Shown: positions 58,022-64,000 of the stretch, piece by piece
How positions within the stretch are numbered: position 1 is the first letter of the stretch
Layout of the letters: each line of letters starts with the position of its first letter
Notes under the pieces: generated by a model
Databases searched by the model: none
What the model was told of the DNA's origin: nothing
Seen by the model: only the letters and a program-made list of their open reading frames with translations
Origin: G963717155 sp963717155
GTDB taxonomy: Bacteria; Actinomycetota; Thermoleophilia; Gaiellales; JALYLC01
Length of the DNA: 64,000 nt
Direction of reading: 5' to 3'
NCBI GenBank assembly: GCA_963717155.1
Contig: OY970326.1
Coordinates: 868,001-932,000, forward strand
Translations under genes and position numbers: made by a program

Positions 58022-60585
58022 GTCGCCGAGTCGCGCTCGCTGTAGTCCTGTGCTCGTTCGTCGTCACTGCGGCCGTCGTCGCGGCGGTGGCGTCCGGTCA
58101 GATCGGTGATGGCTCGAACGACGGCGCCTCGCCGGCGGCGTTCACCGAGATCGTGCGCGGGGCCCGATTGCCGGACAGCCTGCCGATCGAGGTCATCGTG
58201 GTGCTCTCTGCGCCCTCGGTCGCAGACGCGCCGAAGGGTGACACCGGGGCTCCGTCGCAGGTCGCGCAGTCCCAGCACAACGTGATCGTCGCCGCGCGCG
58301 CGGCGGGCATCCCGCTTCGGGTGCATCAAACCTTCCACAACGCGCTGAACGGCTTCTCCGCCTTCGTTCCGCGCGTCGACATCGGACGACTGCCGTCGAT
58401 CGACGGGGTGGCCGGCGTGTACCCGGTGCGTCGTGTGTACCCGGCCGGAGTCGTCGAGAGCTCGCTCGCCGCGCTCGGCCCGGGCGCGCGCCCCCAGGTT
58501 CCCGCCCTCTCCGCCACCGGAAAGGGCGTGTCCGTGGCGCTGCTCGACGGACCGCTCGACACCTCGCATCCCTACCTGGCCGGCGCCACCCTGACCCCAT
58601 GGAACGCGGTCACCGACCAGCCGCGGGAGGACGACCCGACCGCTGACGCGGCGAGCCACGCGACCTACATGGCCGGCATCATCGCCGGGGCCGGCGGCCC
58701 CGCCGGGCTCGGTGGCGTCGCGCCGGGCGCGAAGATCCTCCCGATCCAGATCATGGCGATGGACCGCGGCGTGCTCGTGGGATCGACGTCCTCGCTGCTG
58801 GCGGGCATCGACCGTGCGCTCGACCCGAACGGCGACGGCGATCTCTCCGATCATGCCCAGGTGATCGTGGCGCCGGTGTCCGAGCCGTTCGCCGCGTTCG
58901 GCGATACGCCCGAGGCGCTTGCGGCCGATGGCGCGGCGAAGGCCGGTGCGCTGGTCATTGCCGCCGCCGGCAACGACGGGCCGACGGGTGCGCGCTTCGG
59001 CACGGTCGCGACGCCCGCGTCTGCGGCCTCGTGGCTCGCGGTCGGCGCCTCCGACGGTCGATCGACGCTCCCGGCCGTCAGCGTCACGCTCTCGACCGGC
59101 GGCCAGACGCAGTCGCTCGCGGCCGTTCCCCTGGCCGGAATGCTCGCCCCGATCGCGAATGCGCCGTTGAACGTGGCCGATATCGCGGGGCCGACGCAGT
59201 CCGACCCGACGAGGCCGGACGGCCAGTCCGCGAGCGGCGACGCGCCTGGTGACTACCTCACGCCGACCGGCGCCAATCTCGTGACCGGCCGGGCCGTCCT
59301 GATCCCGCGCGACGGTGGCGCGATCGGCCCGCGGGTCGTGGCAGCCGCGGCGGCGGGCGCCAAGGCCGTGCTCCTGTACGGGGATGGACCGATCGCGAAC
59401 GGAGCGCTCGGCCTCGACGATCGTGTGCCGATCCCCGTGGCCGTGCTGCCCGATGCGGCCGGCAGCCTCCTTGCGAAGGCGTTCGATGCGGGTACGAGCG
59501 GGACCGTCACGTTCGGCGACTCGGTCGCCCCCGTGAACGCGAACGATGGAGCGGTTGCGGGCTTCTCGTCGACAGGCCTGGGCTACGGCGGCGCGCTCAA
59601 GCCCGATCTCGTCGCACCTGGTGTGGCGATCACCAGCGCGCTCGCGGGCGGAGGCTACGGTGCCGTGACCGGCACCTCCGCGGCGGCAGCGCAGGTCGCA
59701 GGAGACGCTGCGGTGCTGCTCGAGACGCACCCGACCTGGACCGTCGACGATCTGCGCGGCGCACTCGTCGGCACGGCGACCGCAACGGGAACGACGAACG
59801 CGACCGGTGTCGTGCTCGATCCGGTCGAGTCCCAGGGAGCCGGCGCGGTCGATCCCGTCGCTGCGAGCGCAACGTCCCTCGTGGCGACGCCGACGAGCCT
59901 GAGCTTCGGGCTCGCGGGCAGCGATCCGTTCTCGTCGACGCTGCCGGTGGTGCTGCAGAACGTCACCGCCCAGCCCGTCTCCGTGACGCTCGGCTTCGTG
60001 CGCGACGGCGTCGGCGATACGGGGATCACGGCAGACGTGACAGCCGATCAGCCCGAGCCCACGATTCCGGCGAACTCCTCGATCACGCTGCACGTGACCC
60101 TGTCGCTCACCGGTCTGCCGCACACCGCTTCCGTGATCGGCGGCTGGGTGACCGCGACGGTCTCCGGCGGCGGTCCGACCCTGCGAATCCCCTGGGCTGC
60201 CGCGACTGCCGGCGACGCCGTGACCGATCTGATCCGCTCGGCAGGGCTCTCGACGACGAGCTTCGCGTCGGGCGACTCGTCGGATCCCCCGGCCCAGCTC
60301 CAGCTACAGCTCGGCGCGGTGCAGGCAGGCCTTACCGCCGACGACGCCCGGCTCGCCATCGCGCCGGTCGCGAGGCTGACCGTCGACCTCTACCAGGGCA
60401 GCACCGACCTCGGGCGCCTGCTCGACCTGCGATCGCTGCTCCCGGGCGTGTACCGGTTCGGCGTGACGGGGCGCGGCGCGACGGGGTCTCCGCTCGCACC
60501 CGGCGACTACCGGCTGGTCGTCGATGCCACGTCGGTGGACTCGGTGACGAGCGAGCGAGCGCTGCCGTTCACGATCACGGGGTGA
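58018..60585 (+). CDS. Secreted subtilisin-like (S8) serine protease
   Basis: 855 residues, intact. A signal/anchor segment (VALAVVLCSFVVTAAVVAAVA) is followed by an I9-like propeptide (VIVVLSAPSVADA). The S8 triad is Asp177 in SVALLDGPLD, His214 in ASHATYMAGIIAG and Ser near 554 in VTGTSAAAAQVAG, with the oxyanion Asn in IAAAGNDGP. The motifs deviate from DTGID, HGTHVAG and GTSMAAPHVAG but keep the catalytic residues. A PA domain (DGGAIGPRVVAAAAAGAKAV) is inserted before the Ser, and Fn3-like beta domains follow. It overlaps the tsaD stop as ATGA. Confidence 0.88.
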   Translation: MSRRVALAVVLCSFVVTAAVVAAVASGQIGDGSNDGASPAAFTEIVRGARLPDSLPIEVIVVLSAPSVADAPKGDTGAPSQVAQSQHNVIVAARAAGIPLRVHQTFHNALNGFSAFVPRVDIGRLPSIDGVAGVYPVRRVYPAGVVESSLAALGPGARPQVPALSATGKGVSVALLDGPLDTSHPYLAGATLTPWNAVTDQPREDDPTADAASHATYMAGIIAGAGGPAGLGGVAPGAKILPIQIMAMDRGVLVGSTSSLLAGIDRALDPNGDGDLSDHAQVIVAPVSEPFAAFGDTPEALAADGAAKAGALVIAAAGNDGPTGARFGTVATPASAASWLAVGASDGRSTLPAVSVTLSTGGQTQSLAAVPLAGMLAPIANAPLNVADIAGPTQSDPTRPDGQSASGDAPGDYLTPTGANLVTGRAVLIPRDGGAIGPRVVAAAAAGAKAVLLYGDGPIANGALGLDDRVPIPVAVLPDAAGSLLAKAFDAGTSGTVTFGDSVAPVNANDGAVAGFSSTGLGYGGALKPDLVAPGVAITSALAGGGYGAVTGTSAAAAQVAGDAAVLLETHPTWTVDDLRGALVGTATATGTTNATGVVLDPVESQGAGAVDPVAASATSLVATPTSLSFGLAGSDPFSSTLPVVLQNVTAQPVSVTLGFVRDGVGDTGITADVTADQPEPTIPANSSITLHVTLSLTGLPHTASVIGGWVTATVSGGGPTLRIPWAAATAGDAVTDLIRSAGLSTTSFASGDSSDPPAQLQLQLGAVQAGLTADDARLAIAPVARLTVDLYQGSTDLGRLLDLRSLLPGVYRFGVTGRGATGSPLAPGDYRLVVDATSVDSVTSERALPFTITG

Positions 60586-60857
60586 CCGACCCCGTCGAGG
60601 TCGTCCTGTACGGCGCGCCCGACTGCACGTTGTGCGACGAGGCGAAGCTGGTGCTCGTGCCCGCGGCCGAGCGGCTCGGCTTCGCGCTCCGCACCGTCGA
60701 CGTGACCGGCGACCCCGAGCTCGAGGCACGGCACCGCGCGAGCCTGCCGGTCGTCGAGATCGACGGTGAGCAGGCGTTCGTCTACCACGTGTCTCCGACG
60801 CTGCTCGAGCGCCGGATCGTGGCAGCACAAGCTCGCCGCGCAGACAGGCCTTCGTAA
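60582..60857 (+). CDS. Glutaredoxin-like thioredoxin-fold protein
   Basis: 91 residues, intact. VEVVLYGAPDCTLCDEAKLV carries a CxxC redox motif, DVTGDPELEARHRASLPVVE the cis-proline region. It belongs to the DUF836/glutaredoxin-like group; the electron donor is unknown. GTG start overlaps the subtilase stop. It lies just before the redox regulator rex. Confidence 0.82.
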   Translation: MTDPVEVVLYGAPDCTLCDEAKLVLVPAAERLGFALRTVDVTGDPELEARHRASLPVVEIDGEQAFVYHVSPTLLERRIVAAQARRADRPS

Positions 60858-60900
60858 CGACGCAAGGGCGCATCCTTTCGGACGCCCGGGGCCATTCTGC

Positions 60901-60906
60901 TACAGT
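60901..60906 (+). promoter_or_regulatory. -10 box (TACAGT) of a leaderless rex promoter
   Basis: TACAGT lies 8 nt before the rex GTG at 60915 with no ribosome site between. Confidence 0.5.
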
Positions 60907-60914
60907 CACAAACA

Positions 60915-61535
60915 GTGTCCGATCGCCTCACCGTTGGTGTCGCAGCGCGCCTCTCGCGCTACCTCCAGGTACTCACCCAGGCGAAGAAGATGGGTCGCAC
61001 GTCGATCTCGTCGCAGGACATCGCCGAGTACACCCACGTCAACGCGACGCAGATCCGGCGCGACCTCTCCGGCTTCGGAAAGTTCGGCAAGCGGGGTGTC
61101 GGCTACAACATCGACGCGCTGATCGGCGAGATCCGGCGCATCCTGCGCACGTCGGGTCAGCACAACATCGCGTTGATCGGTGCCGGCCGGCTCGGGGGCG
61201 CGATCGCAGGGTCGCCGATGTTCGTCGATCACGGCTTCAACATCGCGGCGATCTTCGACCGCGATCCGTCCGCGATCGGGCGCAACCTGGGTGGCGTCCG
61301 CGTGCAGGCGATCGCCGGATTGCGCGATACCGTGGCCGAGAAGAACATCATCGCAGGCGTGCTCGCCGTGCCCGCCGATGCTGCGCAGGAGGTGGCCGAC
61401 GCGCTCGTCGCGGCCAACGTGCGCATCATCTTCAACTACTCCGAGGCGCTCCTGACGGTGCCGCCCGATGTCACGGTGCACTACTCGAGCCCCGCGGTCG
61501 AGCTCCTGCACGCGCTGTACTTCTACCTGACGTAA
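60915..61535 (+). CDS. rex: Redox-sensing transcriptional repressor Rex
   Basis: NADH/NAD+-sensing repressor, 206 residues, intact. The winged helix is ARLSRYLQVLTQAKKMGR with SSQDIAEYTHVNATQIRRDL and SGFGKFGKRGVGYN. The Rossmann domain is NIALIGAGRLGGAIAG then GFNIAAIFDRDPSAIGR. No Rex operator (TTGTGAAnnnnTTCACAA type) is visible close to its promoter. Confidence 0.96.
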   Translation: MSDRLTVGVAARLSRYLQVLTQAKKMGRTSISSQDIAEYTHVNATQIRRDLSGFGKFGKRGVGYNIDALIGEIRRILRTSGQHNIALIGAGRLGGAIAGSPMFVDHGFNIAAIFDRDPSAIGRNLGGVRVQAIAGLRDTVAEKNIIAGVLAVPADAAQEVADALVAANVRIIFNYSEALLTVPPDVTVHYSSPAVELLHALYFYLT

Positions 61536-62168
61536 CTAGCGCCCGCTGGTGGTGCTCGCGGGGCCCGCCTGCTCGCGCAGCAGGCCGCCGTGCAAGCCCT
61601 GCACGCCGATCAGGAGCACGGTGACCGCGTGAGCCCCCTTCGCCGTCTGCAGCTGCTGCTCCGCCGCCGGGAGATCGTCGAGGTCGACCAGGGCGACCAG
61701 CGAGCCGTGATCGGGCGGGATGAACGGTGCGAACCCCTGCAGCTCGGTCTTGACGCCGTCGCGGTCGGACTGGGTCGCGGGCATGTGCGTCACGATCCAG
61801 GTCGACATGAACGCGGGCCGCTTCGCGGCGGCCGCGGCGGCCGTCGAACGTGCGGCGTTCGTCTCCGTCGCGCTCGGCCGCAGCTCCTGCACCACCGCGC
61901 CCGCTGCAAGCACGATCGCGAAGATCGGAAGCGCGCGCGTCCACAGCCGTCGCTTGCTGCGGCCGAGCTGCTCGCGCATGCCGTCGTGGGGTATGTCGAC
62001 GGTCGGCAGGCGTTCGAGCACGTCGACCGCGTGGGACAGCTCGCGGAGCGTGCTCTGGCACGCCGAGCATGTCGAAACGTGCCGTCGCAGCCCCCGGAGC
62101 TCCTCGCCCACGAGGCATCCCTCGACGTAGTCGAGGAGCTGGAGCTCGGCCGGGTGCGACGTGCTCAT
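61536..62168 (-). CDS. Zinc-finger (zf-HC2) anti-sigma-like membrane protein
   Basis: 210 residues, intact. The N-terminal zinc motif ELRGLRRHVSTCSACQSTLREL (read as His-x3-Cys-x2-Cys) is typical of ZAS anti-sigma factors. One membrane helix (RALPIFAIVLAAGAVVQEL) and an extracytoplasmic domain of about 100 residues follow (FMSTWIVTHMPATQSDRDGV, LVALVDLDDLPAAEQQL). No sigma gene is adjacent. The start overlaps the stop of a small membrane protein gene (ATGA). Convergent with rex, stops abutting. Confidence 0.75.
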   Translation of the reverse strand: MSTSHPAELQLLDYVEGCLVGEELRGLRRHVSTCSACQSTLRELSHAVDVLERLPTVDIPHDGMREQLGRSKRRLWTRALPIFAIVLAAGAVVQELRPSATETNAARSTAAAAAAKRPAFMSTWIVTHMPATQSDRDGVKTELQGFAPFIPPDHGSLVALVDLDDLPAAEQQLQTAKGAHAVTVLLIGVQGLHGGLLREQAGPASTTSGR

Positions 62169-62395
62169 GGCGTGGAGTGGAGGATACCCCCAGCCGCATC
62201 CCGCCGGTAGCCACGTGCGCCGGCTCGCGCGCGGCGCGCGAGCCGTCTCCGGCGCAGGGCGGCGCGTTCGACGACCGTGAACGAGAGCTCGAGCAATGCG
62301 AAGGCGAGCAGCGGAACCGGCCACGCGCCGGCCATCAGTGCGAACGCACTGACAGTTCCGAGCAGGAGAAAGAACACGCGCTCCCTGCGCCGCAT
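62165..62395 (-). CDS. Small membrane protein coupled to the zf-HC2 protein
   Basis: 76 residues: RRRERVFFLLLGTVSAFALM and PVPLLAFALLELSFTVVERA form one or two membrane helices, with an Arg-rich C-terminus. Family not recognised. The ATGA overlap with the zf-HC2 gene supports it as real. Confidence 0.55.
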   Translation of the reverse strand: MRRRERVFFLLLGTVSAFALMAGAWPVPLLAFALLELSFTVVERAALRRRRLARRARAGARGYRRDAAGGILHSTP

Positions 62396-62472
62396 GGCGG
62401 GCTCCGTGATCGAGGGTGGGCAGCCTGTATCGGCAGCGCGCGCGTCGATCCTGACGCCCAGATCGTCCGCGC

Positions 62473-63717
62473 ATGGCGAAGCCCCGGAGTGCATCGGCTA
62501 TCGTGGGCCGCCCGATGGGCTCGTCCGTCTCGGACCCCTACGGCTCGCTTGCGGAGGCGCCTGCCCGCTTCGACGCCTCGACCGACCTCACGCTTGCGAT
62601 CGAGGAGGAGTTCCAGATCCTCGATCGCGAGACGCTGTCGCTGCGCAACGGCTTTCGCGAGCTGCAGGAGATGGCCCAGGGCACCCCGCTCAGCGAGCAT
62701 CTCGCGGGCGAGCTCATCGAGTGCGAGGTCGAGGTGAAGACCGGGCGCTGCGAGCGCTTCGCGGACGCCGCGCGGCTCGTCGTCGACCGTCGTCGAGAGC
62801 TGTACGGCCTCGTGGATCGGCTCGGTGCCGAGCTCTGCGCCTGCGGCACGCATCCCTGGTCGCCCTGGACAGAGCAGCGGATCATCGACACCCCCCACTA
62901 CCGCCTGGTGGAGGAGTCGCTGCGCTACGTCGCATGGCGCAACAACACGTTCGGCATCCACGTGCATGTCGGCGTCCAGGGCCACGAGCGCGCGATCGAG
63001 CTGATGAACCGCGTGCGGTCGATCCTCCCGGACCTGCTCGCGTTGAGCGCCAGCTCGCCCTGGACCGACGGCAGGCGGACGCACCTCCACTCGACCCGGT
63101 CGCAGCACTTCACCCGCATGTTCCCGCGCTGCGGCATTCCCGAGCCGTTCGCGGGCTGGAGCGACTACGACGCGTTCTGCCGCTTCCTGCTCGACACCGG
63201 CTCGATCCGCGAGCACACGCAGATCTGGTGGTGCGTCCGACCGCACCAGTCGTTCGGCACGATCGAGCTGCGGAACGCGGACGGTGCGCCCGACGTGCGC
63301 GAGGCGATCGCGATCTCGGCCTTCGGCTACCTGATGGCGGCTCGCGCCCTGCGCGGGATCGACGAGGGCGAGCCCGCCGAGCTCGCCGGGGGACGCGTGC
63401 TCGAGGAGAACCAGTGGCGGGCGATCCGTCACGGGCTCTCGCACGAGCTGATCGATCTCGCCGGGCGACGCTCGGTGCCGGCTGCCGAGCGCATCCGCTC
63501 ACTGCTCGCGGACGCGGCGCCCGAGGCTCGCGCGCTCGGCCTCGAGCGGTTCCTGCTGCCGCTCGAGCGTATGCTTGACGAGGGCAACTGCGCGCAGCGG
63601 GCGATCCGCCGCCTGAACGAGGGTGCGACTCTCGAGGAGGCGTTCGCCGAACAGGTGCGCGAGACACGCGAGTCGGTCGAGTGGGCCGGCGAGGAGCTGG
63701 AGGCGACCCGTGGCTGA
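62473..63717 (+). CDS. ybdK: YbdK-type carboxylate-amine ligase (GCS2 family)
   Basis: About 414 residues, intact. LTLAIEEEFQILDRETLSLR is the glutamate-cysteine-ligase-2 start, ELIECEVEVKTGRCE, HPWSPWTEQRI, NNTFGIHVHVGVQG with the metal His pair and PHQSFGTIELRNADG follow. It probably ligates glutamate to an amine or cysteine; substrate unproven. An alternative start at ATG 62515 has a TATCGT -10-like box 9 nt upstream, so the shorter, leaderless form may be the real one. Confidence 0.88.
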   Translation: MAKPRSASAIVGRPMGSSVSDPYGSLAEAPARFDASTDLTLAIEEEFQILDRETLSLRNGFRELQEMAQGTPLSEHLAGELIECEVEVKTGRCERFADAARLVVDRRRELYGLVDRLGAELCACGTHPWSPWTEQRIIDTPHYRLVEESLRYVAWRNNTFGIHVHVGVQGHERAIELMNRVRSILPDLLALSASSPWTDGRRTHLHSTRSQHFTRMFPRCGIPEPFAGWSDYDAFCRFLLDTGSIREHTQIWWCVRPHQSFGTIELRNADGAPDVREAIAISAFGYLMAARALRGIDEGEPAELAGGRVLEENQWRAIRHGLSHELIDLAGRRSVPAAERIRSLLADAAPEARALGLERFLLPLERMLDEGNCAQRAIRRLNEGATLEEAFAEQVRETRESVEWAGEELEATRG

Positions 63718-64000
63718 AGCAGAGCCGAACCAGGCGGAGTTGGAGGAGCTCGCACGTCGCATGCAGGAAGAGCTGCGCAACCTGACAGCGGCGGAGGTGC
63801 TCTCCCAGGCCGGCATCACGCTCGTCAACATCGCCGCGGCCCGCCTGGGCATGGTCGATGGCGTTCCCGACGACGAGCCGACGGAGGCGCGCAAGGCGAT
63901 CGACGCGCTGGGCGCGTTGCTGCCGGTGCTCGAGGAGCTGGCTCCCGGCCCGCTGCTGAACGATCTCCGTTCGGGACTGGCCCAGCTTCGCCTGGCGTTC
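63710..64000 (+). CDS. Hypothetical protein, runs off the window end
   Basis: At least 97 residues from a GTG overlapping the ligase stop. Helical: EELARRMQEELRNLTAAEVL, then AGITLVNIAAARLGM and EARKAIDALGALLPVLEEL. This looks like the DUF1844-type small proteins of Actinobacteria, but the match is from memory and incomplete. Function unknown. Confidence 0.55.
   Translation, partial: MAEAEPNQAELEELARRMQEELRNLTAAEVLSQAGITLVNIAAARLGMVDGVPDDEPTEARKAIDALGALLPVLEELAPGPLLNDLRSGLAQLRLAF

Overview
High-GC bacterial chromosome segment. Gene content and style point to an actinobacterium of the Thermoleophilia type (Gaiellales/Solirubrobacterales-like). This is inferred from the GSI-alpha glutamine synthetase, the GH15 hydrolase, the DUF1361 protein, the HTH/Clp-N regulator, the frequent GTG starts and the many leaderless-type promoters; no 16S gene is present. 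The window is almost entirely core chromosome. I see no prophage, insertion sequence, integron or CRISPR array. The only RNA genes I can call are one tRNA-Leu(CAA) and one SAM-I riboswitch.

Layout. 0-5 kb: amino-acid permease, DUF1361 protein and rpsT (minus), then murJ (plus) and a small EthD-like remnant. 5.6-20.2 kb: a long plus-strand housekeeping run: lepA, a PfkB kinase, hemW, hrcA, a LysR regulator, dnaJ, prmA, rsmE, yqeY, phoH, ybeY, a DgkA-PAP2 fusion, a hypothetical, cdd, era, deoC. 20.3-23.3 kb: pfkA (minus), tRNA-Leu, an HTH/Clp-N protein with two palindromic operators, a small membrane protein and a Flp pilin. 23.4-30.6 kb: a solitary binding lipoprotein, glnA, a GH15 hydrolase with an arrestin-like partner, and a secreted protein. 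30.6-40.2 kb: malic enzyme (minus), polA, rpsA, coaE, an HDAC-like amidohydrolase, uvrB. 40.6-47.1 kb: a transglycosylase, an ammonia-lyase homologue lacking its MIO triad, metX/metY under a SAM-I riboswitch, and a primary-type sigma factor. 47.2-53.8 kb: a TIM-barrel-like/bPH2 pair, uvrA, an ECF42-type sigma factor with its DGPF partner, gloA and a truncated MarR. 54.1-64 kb: a truncated LLM oxidoreductase, fmdB, a family-4 UDG, tsaE-tsaB-rimI-tsaD, a subtilase, a glutaredoxin-like protein, rex, a zinc-finger anti-sigma-like pair, a YbdK ligase and a partial gene.

Two observations run through the whole window. First, many conserved genes are split by single-base indels, mostly one extra base. 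They are dense at 7.4-21.3 kb and in polA, uvrA and metY, but nearly absent at 54.7-64 kb. I read these as sequence or assembly errors and annotate each gene as one locus across the shifts. Second, many genes carry a TAnnnT -10 box only 6-8 nt upstream of ATG/GTG with no Shine-Dalgarno sequence, which implies widespread leaderless transcripts. Regulation visible in the sequence also includes perfect CGAAC-N4-GTTCG SOS boxes before both uvrA and uvrB.
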